From Microlunatus kandeliicorticis (GTDB taxonomy: Bacteria > Actinomycetota > Actinomycetes > Propionibacteriales > Propionibacteriaceae), in contig NZ_JACGWT010000003.1 in NCBI RefSeq assembly GCF_014137855.1, positions 558,001 to 622,000 of the forward strand: a DNA stretch of 64,000 nt. The letters run 5' to 3'. A model generated the notes under the pieces. It searched no databases. It was not told the DNA's origin and saw only the letters and a list, made by a program, of their open reading frames with translations. Within the stretch, counting starts at the first letter, position 1. Every line of letters starts with the position of its first letter. A program made the translations under genes and the position numbers. This document shows, piece after piece, positions 15,735 to 24,361 of the stretch.

Positions 15735-17666
15735 ATGATCGAGTCCGACCGCACCGACGACCCGTCCGCCGCACCGCTCCGCCAGCCGCTGCTGCACGAC
15801 TCGCTGGTCACCCTGACCGCGCCGATGCAGGTCTGGTCGACCCAGACCGGGGAGGTCGGCGGAGCACCGATCCACGGCTACTGGGCCGGTGACCAACGCT
15901 TCGTCTCAGCGCTCAGTGTCCGGGTCGGCGGGGTGGTGCCCGAACCGATCGGACTGGTGGACGCGCACGCCTCCCGCACCCGGTTCGCGGCGCTGCTCCG
16001 CGGGCTCGACGGCGTCGGCGCCGACCCCGACCTGCGGGTCGAGCGCGAACGGCGCACCGACGTCGACAGCATCACCGAGACCTTCGAGGTGCGGACCCGC
16101 GCGAAAGGATCACGCCGGACGACGGCCGAGGTCGTCGTGGTCCCCGACGCGATCGAGCTGCAGGCGGTCAAGAGCGGGGCCCCGGGCGTCCGCGTCGACG
16201 CGACCGGCACCGCCGAGGGCGCGACCTGGACGGCCGGCTCCACCACCGTCGCACTGGACGCCCCCAAAGCGACGGTCGCGATCGCCGAGGGCCGGATCAC
16301 TCTGACCTGGGAGCTCGAACTGTCGCCCTCGTCCCCGGCGGTCTTCGACCTCACGCTGCGGACGGAGACCGCCGACGGCGCCGTGGCCGGGGTCCGAACG
16401 CCGTGCCCGTGGTCGCTGCCCGAGGTCGCCGACTTCCGGTTGGCCGCCTGGCTGTCCCAGGCCTCGACCGACCTGGACGCGCTGCGGATGCGGCTCCCCG
16501 ACCGCGAGGACGAGTTCTTCGCCGCGGGCGCCCCCTGGTTCTTCACCCTGTTCGGCCGCGACTCGATCTGGGCCGCGCGCTTCCTGCTGCGGGTGGACGC
16601 CGGCATGGCCGCCTCGACGCTGCGCACCCTGGCGTCGCTGCAGGGCACCCGCACCGACCCCGAGACCGCCGAACAGCCGGGCAAGATCATGCACGAGCTG
16701 CGGAGCGCCTCACTGACCATCGACAGCGGGGAGCTCTCGCTGCCGCCGCTCTACTACGGCACGATCGACGCCACCCCGTTGTGGATCTGCCTGCTCCACG
16801 ACGCGTGGCGCGCGGGCATGCCGGAGGCGGAGGTGCGTGCGCTGCTGCCCGCGCTCGAGGCGGCACTGGCCTGGATGCGTGACCACGGGGACTCCGACGG
16901 TGACGGCTTCCTCGAGTACCTCGACGAGTCGGGTCACGGGCTGGCCAACCAGGGCTGGAAGGACTCGAACGACAGCGTCCAGTGGTCCGACGGCACGCTC
17001 GCCGACGGGCCGATCGCGCTGTCGGAGGTGCAGGCCTACGCCTACGAGGCGGCGGTGCACGGCGCCGACCTGCTCGACGCGTTCGGCCGGCCCGGTGGTG
17101 AGGACTGGCGCCGGTGGGCCCGTCGGCTGGCCGACGACTTCCGCGCCCGGTTCTGGGTGACTGACGACCACGGTCGCTACCCCGCGATCGCGCTCGACGC
17201 CGCGAAGCGCCCGGTCGACACGCTGACCAGCAACATCGGGCACCTCGTCGGCACCGGGCTGCTCTCCGCCGAGGAGGAACGCCTGGTCGCCGACCGCCTG
17301 GTCTCCCCCGAGCTGTCGAGCGGCTTCGGGCTGCGGACCCTGTCGACCCGCGCCGGCGGCTACTGGCCGCTGAGCTACCACGGCGGGAGCGTCTGGGCGC
17401 ACGACACCGCGGTGGCGATCAGCGGACTGCACCGCGCCGGTTTCGCCGACGAGGCGGCCGAACTGGCCGAGGGGCTGCTGCGCGCCGCGGCCGCCTTCGA
17501 CTTCCGGATGCCCGAGCTGCACGCGGGCGACCCGGCCGACGGTGCCACCGCACCCGCGCCCTACCCCGCCGCCTGCCGTCCGCAGGCCTGGAGCGCGGCG
17601 GCTGCCTTCGTGGTCTGGGACGCGTTGCGCAGTGGAGAGACCTCGCCCGTGGAAGCTACGGCCTGA
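15735..17666 (+). CDS. Amylo-alpha-1,6-glucosidase-like protein with glycogen-debranching N-terminal domain
   Basis: A 643-residue protein with an N-terminal beta domain of the glycogen debranching type (about 15-220: DSLVTLTAPMQVW, GYWAGDQRFVSAL) and a C-terminal (alpha/alpha)6 barrel (about 235-635). FTLFGRDSIWAARFLL and YYGTIDATPLWICLLHDAW are conserved active-site regions. It should cleave alpha-linked glucan or a related oligosaccharide; the exact linkage is not visible. TACCGT ends 6 bases before the ATG, predicting a leaderless transcript. The next gene starts 17 bases after its stop. Confidence 0.9.
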   Translation: MIESDRTDDPSAAPLRQPLLHDSLVTLTAPMQVWSTQTGEVGGAPIHGYWAGDQRFVSALSVRVGGVVPEPIGLVDAHASRTRFAALLRGLDGVGADPDLRVERERRTDVDSITETFEVRTRAKGSRRTTAEVVVVPDAIELQAVKSGAPGVRVDATGTAEGATWTAGSTTVALDAPKATVAIAEGRITLTWELELSPSSPAVFDLTLRTETADGAVAGVRTPCPWSLPEVADFRLAAWLSQASTDLDALRMRLPDREDEFFAAGAPWFFTLFGRDSIWAARFLLRVDAGMAASTLRTLASLQGTRTDPETAEQPGKIMHELRSASLTIDSGELSLPPLYYGTIDATPLWICLLHDAWRAGMPEAEVRALLPALEAALAWMRDHGDSDGDGFLEYLDESGHGLANQGWKDSNDSVQWSDGTLADGPIALSEVQAYAYEAAVHGADLLDAFGRPGGEDWRRWARRLADDFRARFWVTDDHGRYPAIALDAAKRPVDTLTSNIGHLVGTGLLSAEEERLVADRLVSPELSSGFGLRTLSTRAGGYWPLSYHGGSVWAHDTAVAISGLHRAGFADEAAELAEGLLRAAAAFDFRMPELHAGDPADGATAPAPYPAACRPQAWSAAAAFVVWDALRSGETSPVEATA

Positions 17667-17683
17667 CCGCACGCCCACCCAGC

Positions 17684-18892
17684 ATGAGCGCCCGCCAGCA
17701 GGAGCTCGCCGCGGTCGTCGCCGAGGCGCGCCAAGCACTGACCGCAGACGCCGGTCGGCTCTGGCGACTCGATGTCCAGGAGCCCCGGTGGATCCTGGCT
17801 GACGGAGATGTCTGGTGGTTGTCCGAGAGCCTCACCGGCGCAACGACCGACGGGCTGGTTCCGATCAGGGCCGATCCCGCGATGTTCGCCGCCGACACCG
17901 CCATCAGCTGGCAGGAACGAATCTGGGCGATGGTCGACTGTGGCGAGGGATTCCCGACTCCACGTCGCCTGCTGCACGAAGCGTTCCACGCCTTCTGGCA
18001 ATTCGAGGGTTGGAAGGACGACGAGCCGATCGAGGCGGGCGAGCCCATCCTCGACACCGCTGACGGACGAACGCTCCTGATCATCGAGCTGCGCGCGTGG
18101 GCGTCGGCTCTCGAGAGCGGCGACCCGAGGGAGGCCGCCGCCGCTGCCACCATCCGTGCGCATCGGCGTCGGAACACGTCAGCCGCAGAACTGCGGCGGC
18201 AGGACCACCTCGACGTGTGGGAGGGGCTCGCCGAGTACAGCAGCTGGCGATGGACGCGGGCACGTCGGGCCGAGGTGGTGGCTCTGGCCCGCCGCGGTGC
18301 TGAGGGTGAGTCGTGGTCCCGGAGCTTCTGCTACACCACGGGACCGGTGCTCGGCTATGCGCTCGACCGATTCGTGAGCCGAGGACTCGACTGGCGATCA
18401 CGCCTTCTCCGAAAGCACCCGCTGCAGTCGCTACTCGACGACGTGCTCGGCGGCGAGGTCACAGCAGCGCAACCAATGCTCGACCAGTTCGGTTTCACGG
18501 AGGTCCTGCGCACAGAGCGTGCCAGTGAGCAACGCCGAGCCGCGCACGATCAGGCTGTCCGCAACCGCTTCGCCATGGCTCTGTGGGTGCGGCTGCGCGG
18601 CGCGATCCGGTTCCGGCCGACGGAATCGCAGCAGTGGGAGCTCGGGACCTTCTACCGGACCTTGCACACGCGGAGCCCCGAGTTGGTGGTGGACGCCCAC
18701 GAGGGCGCTCTGGTGACCGGGGACTGGGCGTGGGTGGGACTGCCCTGCCCCGTTCGACCACTGCAGGACAGCCGGACCCTCGACGGGCCGGGCTGGACCC
18801 TCGCTTGGACGGAGCTGCCGCAGTCGACTTTCTGGGGCCCGGCACCGCCGACACCCGACTCCGCAGATGATGCTGACCGGCCGCTCAGCTGA
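17684..18892 (+). CDS. Uncharacterised protein with HExxH zinc-peptidase motif
   Basis: A 402-residue protein of no family I can name. It has a clear zinc-binding motif HEAFH at 98-102 (LLHEAFHAFWQ) and, about 80 residues later, VWEGLAEYSSW (Glu180 or Glu184), the arrangement of peptidase-MA/gluzincin enzymes where a Glu downstream is the third ligand. A C-terminal module (about 290-395, beta-rich) follows. No signal peptide is visible, so it is probably cytoplasmic. It starts 17 bases after the glucosidase gene and overlaps the convergent esterase gene by 8 bases. Confidence 0.75.
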   Translation: MSARQQELAAVVAEARQALTADAGRLWRLDVQEPRWILADGDVWWLSESLTGATTDGLVPIRADPAMFAADTAISWQERIWAMVDCGEGFPTPRRLLHEAFHAFWQFEGWKDDEPIEAGEPILDTADGRTLLIIELRAWASALESGDPREAAAAATIRAHRRRNTSAAELRRQDHLDVWEGLAEYSSWRWTRARRAEVVALARRGAEGESWSRSFCYTTGPVLGYALDRFVSRGLDWRSRLLRKHPLQSLLDDVLGGEVTAAQPMLDQFGFTEVLRTERASEQRRAAHDQAVRNRFAMALWVRLRGAIRFRPTESQQWELGTFYRTLHTRSPELVVDAHEGALVTGDWAWVGLPCPVRPLQDSRTLDGPGWTLAWTELPQSTFWGPAPPTPDSADDADRPLS

Positions 18893-19535
18893 CGTCGTTG
18901 TGAGCACGAAAGGCCCAGGCCACCATCCGCGGGAACTCCTCGGCCCAGAACGGATCACCATGATCGCCAGCGCGGACGGTCATGGTCACCTCGGCATCGG
19001 CGTCACGGAGCGCGTCGGCCCAGCGCTGGGCGTTGTCGGCGAAGAACGGCTCGCGATCGCCCGCGGTCAGGTAGGTCCGCGGCAGCGTCTCCGGCCACGT
19101 CGAGGGTGGTCGGTATCCGCCACCAGGCGATGCTGCCAGGACAGCACCGAACACGGTCGGGTGTCGGACGCCGAGCGCCAGCGCGAGCTCGGCGCTCGCC
19201 GACACTCCGGCGACGGCCGTCCGCTCGGCCGGCAGCTCGATCCCCAGTGCGGTCCGTGCCCATCCGCGCACCTGGTTCAGGAAGAAGTGCTCGTGTCGGA
19301 GGAAGCGCTCCGGCTCGATCGTCGGTGAGTACTCGCCGATCCTGATCATCTCGTCGCCGGTCGTCCGGTGCGCGCCGATGATCATGGTCGATCGGAGACC
19401 GGCGGCGACCAGACGGTCACCACAGGGGACGATCACCTGGCCGTCCCCGCAGAAGACCACGGCCTCCACCGGGTCCGGCGGCACGTGCACACTCACCTGA
19501 CGCCCGCCGTCGTAGTCGAACGTCTCGGTGATCAC
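18885..19535 (-). CDS. Esterase of the alpha/beta-hydrolase fold
   Basis: A 216-residue alpha/beta hydrolase resembling the esterase D/enterochelin-esterase group. The nucleophile elbow is AGVSASAEL (Ser in G-x-S-x-S), the acid is in TAGDREPFF, and the catalytic His is in AGDHGDPFW. There is no signal peptide. The GTG start at 19535 has GATGGT ending 6 bases upstream, fitting a leaderless start. Its 3' end overlaps the HExxH gene by 8 bases. The substrate is unknown. Confidence 0.8.
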   Translation of the reverse strand: MITETFDYDGGRQVSVHVPPDPVEAVVFCGDGQVIVPCGDRLVAAGLRSTMIIGAHRTTGDEMIRIGEYSPTIEPERFLRHEHFFLNQVRGWARTALGIELPAERTAVAGVSASAELALALGVRHPTVFGAVLAASPGGGYRPPSTWPETLPRTYLTAGDREPFFADNAQRWADALRDADAEVTMTVRAGDHGDPFWAEEFPRMVAWAFRAHNDVS

Positions 19536-19654
19536 CGGTACACCATCGACGTGGTCTCCATCGACTCACTCCCTTTTCGCACCCTCGATCACCCTGTCAC
19601 GGGTCTGCACGAACTCGCTTGCCAGGTCGCACGACGACTGGTGAGACTTCGCCC

Positions 19655-20260
19655 GTGACGACCGTCGAGACACCGCGCCTGGTGCTGCGGCATCCCTGTC
19701 TGAATGACGAGGAAGCCATGGTCGACGTCTGGACGGACGCCGCGGTCGCTCGCTTCATGGACGATTTCGGCCCGCGGACCCCGACCCAAGTCGCCACCTG
19801 GTTACGCGAGGTGTGCAGGACGCCCGAACCACACGCCGGCGATCGCCCGGGAGCTGTGCAGTTCAGCGTCGTCGAGCGGACGAACGACGTCTGCGCAGGC
19901 TGGCTCGGACTGGGCGAGAGCACCCGCTGTGTAGCGGAGTGGGACTTCGGCTATGCGCTCCGGCCCGGACGACGCGGTCTCGGCTTCATGGGCGAGGCGC
20001 TCGACGCCGCTATCGCTGCCTGCCGCTCGAGCTTCGGCATCGAGACGTTCTGGGGAGAGTGCCACGCCAGCAACGTCGCGTCTGCGGCCACCATGCTGGC
20101 CGCCGGTCTGACCGAAGTCGAGTGCGGTGACGTCGGCAGTCGGCGCTTCGTCACCCACCCCGACCTGACCACGGGCCAGGAACTCCAGGAGAAGCGACAT
20201 CGCCACCCCGCGATCCTCAAGACCTCGGTCGGCGATGCGGGCCCGCTGAGCCACGCCTGA
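19655..20260 (+). CDS. GNAT-family N-acetyltransferase (RimJ/RimL-like)
   Basis: A 201-residue acetyltransferase. The N-terminus VETPRLVLRHPCLNDEEAM is typical of RimJ/RimL-type enzymes, and the acetyl-CoA site is visible as YALRPGRRGLGFMGEAL, followed by ECHASNVASAATMLAAGL. The frame opens at 19619, but the GTG at 19655 gives the standard N-terminus and has GAGACT ending 6 bases upstream. The acceptor (protein N-terminus or small amine) is unknown. Confidence 0.85.
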   Translation: MTTVETPRLVLRHPCLNDEEAMVDVWTDAAVARFMDDFGPRTPTQVATWLREVCRTPEPHAGDRPGAVQFSVVERTNDVCAGWLGLGESTRCVAEWDFGYALRPGRRGLGFMGEALDAAIAACRSSFGIETFWGECHASNVASAATMLAAGLTEVECGDVGSRRFVTHPDLTTGQELQEKRHRHPAILKTSVGDAGPLSHA

Positions 20261-20303
20261 GCGACTCGGAGCGGCATGCGGGACCCCGTGAGAGAACAGG
20301 ACG

Positions 20304-21677
20304 GTGACTGGTCCTCGGCAGCGTGTCCCGGCGCCGGTGATCAAGAAGCGGCTGCCGTCCGGCCTCGGCGCCATGCTGCAGCCCAACGCCACCGGCGACG
20401 GCGAGGCCCGGCTCACGCCGAAGTTCTGGCTGATGGTCGCGCTCACCGGCGTGGCCACCGGCCTCTTCGGCGACCTGATGATGTGGATCCTGTTCACGGT
20501 CCAGCACCTGGCCTTCGGCGTGACCGGGCGCGGCGGTGGCTTCGAGGAAGCGGTGACGCGAGCCGAGGGGTGGCGCCGCGTGCTGCCCCTGCTCGTGGCC
20601 GGGGTGGTCGGGGGGATCGGCTGGTACCTGCTGCGCCGGTTCACCCCGGGCCGCAAGTCCGAGGTCGATGACGTCCTCTGGACCGGCGAGGGACGACTCT
20701 CGTTCCGACGCAGCCTGGGCACGTCCACCCTCTCCGAGATCGTCATCGGACTCGGCGCCTCCCTCGGCCGCGAGTCCGCGCCCAAGCTGATGGGTGCGGT
20801 CTCGGGCAGCCTGATCGCCGAGTGGACGGGACTGTCCGCGGCGCAACGACGGCTGCTGGTCGCCTGCGGGGGCGGGGCCGGTCTGGCCTGCGTCTACAAC
20901 GTCCCGCTCGGAGGCGCGCTGTTCACCGCCGAGGTGCTGCTCGGTGCGGTCAACCTGCCGGTCATCCTGCCCGCGCTCGCCTGCTCGGGGATCGCGACCG
21001 TCGTCGCCTGGCTCTACCTTCCCTCCGGGGTCACCTATCCCGACGTGCCCGCCTATCGGTTCTCGCTCCGGCTGCTCGTCTGGGCGGTGCTGCTCGGCCC
21101 GGTCGTCGGGTTCGCCGCGGCGGGTTACATCCGGTTGATCGGTTGGGTCTCGCACCACCGTGCCCGCGGGGCCTGGTCGCTGGTCGCGCCGTTGGTCGCG
21201 TTCGCCGTCCTCGGTGCACTGTCGCTCGCCCTCCCACAGCTGCTCGGCAACGGCAAGCCGATCGCTCATGACGCCTTCCTCGGCCAGGGCACCCTCCTGC
21301 TGCTGGCCTGTCTCGCCGTGCTCAAGCCGCTGGTCACCGCCCTCTGCCTCGGCAGCGGCGCCTCCGGCGGTCTCTTCACACCGGTGCTCAGCACCGGTGC
21401 CGCGCTCGGCGGTTGCCTCGGCCTGCTCTGGAGCCTGCTGTGGCCGGGGAGCCCGCTCGGGGCCTACGCGATGATCGGCGCGGCGGCGATGATCGGCGCC
21501 GGCATGCAGGCGCCGTTGGCCGCCCTCGCTCTGGTCCTCGAGCTCACCCACAGCGGCTTCGGCCTGATGGTCCCCATGATCATCGCGACGGTGATCGCCA
21601 CCGCGGTCACCCGCTGGCTCGACGGCTACTCGATCTACACCGCCCGGCTGACCGCCCCCGTCAACGTGCAGGTCTGA
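20304..21677 (+). CDS. ClC-family chloride channel/transporter
   Basis: A 457-residue multi-pass ClC protein. The gating-glutamate motif is GLGASLGRESAPK (usual GREGP), and the second anion-site motif is GSGASGGLFTPV (GxFxP). The first GSGIP selectivity motif is not evident. The retained gating glutamate is compatible with H+/Cl- exchange. No CBS domain follows. The GTG start has a weak AGGACG upstream; the first ATG in frame is at 20373. The gene ends at a repeat cluster. Confidence 0.87.
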   Translation: MTGPRQRVPAPVIKKRLPSGLGAMLQPNATGDGEARLTPKFWLMVALTGVATGLFGDLMMWILFTVQHLAFGVTGRGGGFEEAVTRAEGWRRVLPLLVAGVVGGIGWYLLRRFTPGRKSEVDDVLWTGEGRLSFRRSLGTSTLSEIVIGLGASLGRESAPKLMGAVSGSLIAEWTGLSAAQRRLLVACGGGAGLACVYNVPLGGALFTAEVLLGAVNLPVILPALACSGIATVVAWLYLPSGVTYPDVPAYRFSLRLLVWAVLLGPVVGFAAAGYIRLIGWVSHHRARGAWSLVAPLVAFAVLGALSLALPQLLGNGKPIAHDAFLGQGTLLLLACLAVLKPLVTALCLGSGASGGLFTPVLSTGAALGGCLGLLWSLLWPGSPLGAYAMIGAAAMIGAGMQAPLAALALVLELTHSGFGLMVPMIIATVIATAVTRWLDGYSIYTARLTAPVNVQV

Positions 21678-21684
21678 CGGGAAC

Positions 21685-21755
21685 GCCCTTCGACAGGCTC
21701 AGGGCACCGTTTCGTGCCTTCGGGCACCGCTCGAGCCCTTCGACAGGCTCAGGGC
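21685..21755. repeat. Two copies of the dispersed hairpin repeat (GCCCT-type stem)
   Basis: Copies at 21685-21705 and 21735-21755 each consist of stem GCCCT, loop TCGACAGGCTC and stem AGGGC, in direct orientation, followed by ACCG. They lie between the convergent ends of the ClC and 21790 genes. The same loop recurs at 32623-32717, 33146-33229 and 55331-55351 with different but complementary stems. This resembles REP-type intergenic elements. Confidence 0.75.
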
Positions 21756-21789
21756 ACCGCTCAGGTCCAAGCGACAGACGCCCGGGCGA

Positions 21790-22257
21790 TCAGCGCGCGG
21801 CCGTCGGCGCCGACGGCGCCGGGCGTCCCGGCCAGCCGCCCGCGTCGAGCACCTCCACGGTCCGGCCACGCCGGGCCACCGGGGGGTTCGTCGGTGCGGT
21901 GGCCAGGGGTGAGAAGCCGGCCGCCCGGATCACCGCGTCGGCCTCGCGGAGCTGGACGACGAGCCAGCGGTGCGCCAGCCGGTTGCCGAGCTGGCGGGTG
22001 GCCGACATCGTCTCGTCGACGTCGAGCAGCCGGAGGATGCGGTCGAGGTCGCGGCGCAGCCGGTCGCGTCGCGCCAGCGCAGCCAGCAGCAGCTCCGCCG
22101 GGGTCGGCGCGTCGGCCGCCTCGGCCCGGGCGCGCAGCCAGACGGCGAGCCGGGTGCTGTCGCGGTCGAACCGACGCCGGACGACCGGGATCGAGGCGAG
22201 CACGCGGGCGACGACCAGCACGGCGAAGAGGACCGCTCCGGTCACCTCGGTCACCAT
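21790..22257 (-). CDS. Hypothetical protein with one N-terminal membrane helix
   Basis: A 155-residue protein with a hydrophobic helix at about residues 6-22 followed by a long helical, Arg/Asp-rich region (RRFDRDSTRLAVWLRARAE, then RRDLDRILRLLDVDE) and a disordered Pro-rich tail. No family recognised. The frame opens further upstream, but the ATG at 22257 places the helix at the N-terminus. It lies 85 bases downstream of the DUF4037 gene on the same strand and could be co-transcribed. Confidence 0.6.
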   Translation of the reverse strand: MVTEVTGAVLFAVLVVARVLASIPVVRRRFDRDSTRLAVWLRARAEAADAPTPAELLLAALARRDRLRRDLDRILRLLDVDETMSATRQLGNRLAHRWLVVQLREADAVIRAAGFSPLATAPTNPPVARRGRTVEVLDAGGWPGRPAPSAPTAAR

Positions 22258-22342
22258 CGCATCACCACCCGGAATCGGCGCGTCATCGCGTCCGCCAGCA
22301 GAGGCTCCACCGTAGCGCCGGCACCCCTCCAAACGGGATGCC

Positions 22343-23404
22343 TCAGGCCGTGCCGTGTGCGCAGAGCGCGCGGATCGCGGCCCGGTGCTGCGGCGCCCAC
22401 AGCAGGTCGCGGACCCGGTCGACGCCGCTCAGCGGCGGCCACTGCGCCATCAGGCTGCGCACGGCCGGGTCGGTGATCTCCGCGGTGAGCAGCGACGGGT
22501 AGTCGGCCCACGGCACCGTGAACGGGCGGTCCCACATCCGCACGGTCTCCAGCGGGAGCGGGTCGACGAGCTGCAGCCGGTCGAACGCCGCCGCGACGAC
22601 CGTGTATGCCTCGCCGAGCGCCTCCTGGCGTTCGGTCCAGGCGGTCGCAGCGACCGCCCGGTCGAGGTGCGGCCCGAGCGAGCCGGCGATCTCGAGCCGC
22701 GAGAACGCGGTGCCGAACCACTTCCGGTACGGCGCGTGCCGGCGCTCGATGAGGAACGCGAGGTGCATCAGGTCGGCGACGATCCCGCCGGCCATCACCG
22801 CCGAGCCGAGCTCGTCGCCGGCCCAGCCGCTGCGGCCGACCAGGTTGAGCTCGGGGTGCACCCGCCACCACCCGGCAGCCAGCAGATAGAGCCAGACGTC
22901 CCGGGGATACCAGGCCAGACGGTCGCGGACCTCGCGCAGCCCGATCTCGTCGTGGTGCACCACCCCGCCGGTGAGGGCGGCCAGCCGCAGCGTGGGCAGG
23001 CTGAGCCAGTCGAACGCGTCCCAGTCCTCGTCGATCTCGAGAGCGAGCTGGGCGCGGACGTAGCCGTCGAGCGTGGCGACCTCGACCGCGGTCGGCACCT
23101 CGCCGAGCGCCGACGGCACCGCCTCGGTGATCATCGACCGGACCCCGTCGACCTGGTCGGCGGCGTCGGGATCGAGCAGCACCGTCACCCGGGCCGTCCA
23201 GTCGTGGTCGGTCGACATCGCGTCGTCGAAGCCGAGCACCTCCGACCCGCGACCGAGCAGTGCGGCGGCGTAGGGCAGGTCGGGCCGTCCCCGGTCGAGC
23301 AGCGGTTGCACGCCCGTCCGGAAGAACTCCTCGCTCAGCGCGATCCCGCTGGTCCGTTCCGCCACGAGCCGCTCCTCCGCGTCGCTGATCGAGTCCCCGA
23401 CCAT
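22343..23404 (-). CDS. DUF4037 domain-containing protein (nucleotidyltransferase fold)
   Basis: A 353-residue protein of the DUF4037 family. The N-terminal nucleotidyltransferase-like signature is GSEVLGFDDAMSTDHDW (about 53-69), the G-S-x-x-x-G and D-x-D pattern of polymerase-beta-fold transferases. The helical C-terminal half contains DVWLYLLAAGWWRV and FSRLEIAGSL. The transferred group and acceptor are unknown. It is divergent from the YCII gene at 23501. Confidence 0.8.
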   Translation of the reverse strand: MVGDSISDAEERLVAERTSGIALSEEFFRTGVQPLLDRGRPDLPYAAALLGRGSEVLGFDDAMSTDHDWTARVTVLLDPDAADQVDGVRSMITEAVPSALGEVPTAVEVATLDGYVRAQLALEIDEDWDAFDWLSLPTLRLAALTGGVVHHDEIGLREVRDRLAWYPRDVWLYLLAAGWWRVHPELNLVGRSGWAGDELGSAVMAGGIVADLMHLAFLIERRHAPYRKWFGTAFSRLEIAGSLGPHLDRAVAATAWTERQEALGEAYTVVAAAFDRLQLVDPLPLETVRMWDRPFTVPWADYPSLLTAEITDPAVRSLMAQWPPLSGVDRVRDLLWAPQHRAAIRALCAHGTA

Positions 23405-23500
23405 GGTGCCCGATCGGATGCGCGATCATGTCGAGACCGTCCTCCCGGCTCCGTCCCCACGGTGAGGGCGCCATCCGGGCACCCGAGGAGAGGACGACCC

Positions 23501-23854
23501 ATGCCGCAGTACGCCGTGCTGATCTACGCCGAGGACTCCGCCCACGCACCCGACGCCACCGCCGAGGACACCGCCTCCTGCGACGACCACGCCGACGAGC
23601 TGGTCGCCGCGGACGCGATGGTGCTGGCCTATGCGCTCACGCCGCGGGCGATGGCCACCGCCCTGCGCGACGGGTCGACCCGATCCGAACCGTTCGTCCC
23701 CGATGCACCGGTCGTCGCCGGGTTCTACGTCATCGAGGCCGACGACCTCGACGCCGCGCTGGCCGTCGCCCGCACCAATCCGGTGCTCCGCGAGGGCGGC
23801 GGGGTCGAGGTTCGACCGGTTCACAGCGGAGGGATGGTCGAGCGCCGCGGCTGA
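23501..23854 (+). CDS. YCII-related domain protein
   Basis: A 117-residue protein of the YCII/dimeric ferredoxin-like fold (MPQYAVLIYAED, FYVIEADDLDAALAVARTNPVLREGGGVEVRPV). The conserved His-Asp pair sits in SCDDHADEL. Family members are small dimeric enzymes or regulators, often beside ECF sigma factors; no sigma factor is nearby here. A clear GAGGAGAGGA ribosome binding site precedes the ATG. Confidence 0.85.
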   Translation: MPQYAVLIYAEDSAHAPDATAEDTASCDDHADELVAADAMVLAYALTPRAMATALRDGSTRSEPFVPDAPVVAGFYVIEADDLDAALAVARTNPVLREGGGVEVRPVHSGGMVERRG

Positions 23855-23881
23855 GGGCTCCGAGGCGAGCGGCGCGGAGCC

Positions 23882-24280
23882 TCAGCGCGCGGGACCGGTG
23901 GCGATCGAGGCGGCCAACCGGTCCAGCGTGTCCCGGCGGAGCGCGTAGTAGGCCCAGCGGCCGCGCTGCTCGCGGGTGAGGATCCCGGCGTCGACGAGGA
24001 TCTTGAGGTGGTGGGAGACCGTCGGCTGGCTCAGCCCGACCGGCTCGACGAGGTCGCAGACGCAGGCCTCGCCATCATCGTGCGCCGCGACCAGCGAGAC
24101 CAGCCGCACCCGGGTCGGGTCGGCCAACGCCTTGAACCGCGCCGCGAGCAGTTCGGCCTCACCGGCGTCGATCACCTGGTGGGCGTCCACCGGCGAGCAG
24201 CAGTCGAGGACGTCGAGCGACGTCCGCGAACCGGCTGCGGGACGCTCGGCGACGCGAGGAACGGCAGGCACGGCAGGCAC
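23882..24280 (-). CDS. arsR: ArsR/SmtB-family arsenic-responsive repressor
   Basis: A 132-residue winged-helix repressor. LADPTRVRLVSLV, then EACVCDL (Cys73, Cys75) and the recognition helix LSQPTVSHHLKIL are canonical. A second cysteine pair Cys27-Cys28 at the N-terminus may supply further As(III) ligands. It is divergent from arsM, with two operator copies between them. GTG start at 24280, preceded by GAGGCT ending 6 bases upstream, so it is probably leaderless and its -35 would overlap operator copy 1. Confidence 0.92.
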   Translation of the reverse strand: MPAVPAVPRVAERPAAGSRTSLDVLDCCSPVDAHQVIDAGEAELLAARFKALADPTRVRLVSLVAAHDDGEACVCDLVEPVGLSQPTVSHHLKILVDAGILTREQRGRWAYYALRRDTLDRLAASIATGPAR

Positions 24281-24300
24281 GGCCCCAGCCTCTCACACGC

Positions 24301-24350
24301 ATTGACAGACGTCGATGCGTTCGAGTAGACATCCATCGACAGACGTCGAT
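24301..24350. promoter_or_regulatory. Twin ArsR operators and arsM promoter
   Basis: Two near-identical 16-base sites lie 34 bases apart (start to start): ATTGACAGACGTCGAT (24301-24316) and ATCGACAGACGTCGAT (24335-24350). The second is an inverted repeat (ATCGAC/GTCGAT around AGAC). The first contains a -35 TTGACA (24302-24307); a -10 like TAGACA (24326-24331) lies 18 bases on, so ArsR would block the arsM promoter. The arsM ribosome binding site AGGAG follows directly. Confidence 0.7.
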
Positions 24351-24361
24351 AGGAGCAGCTG

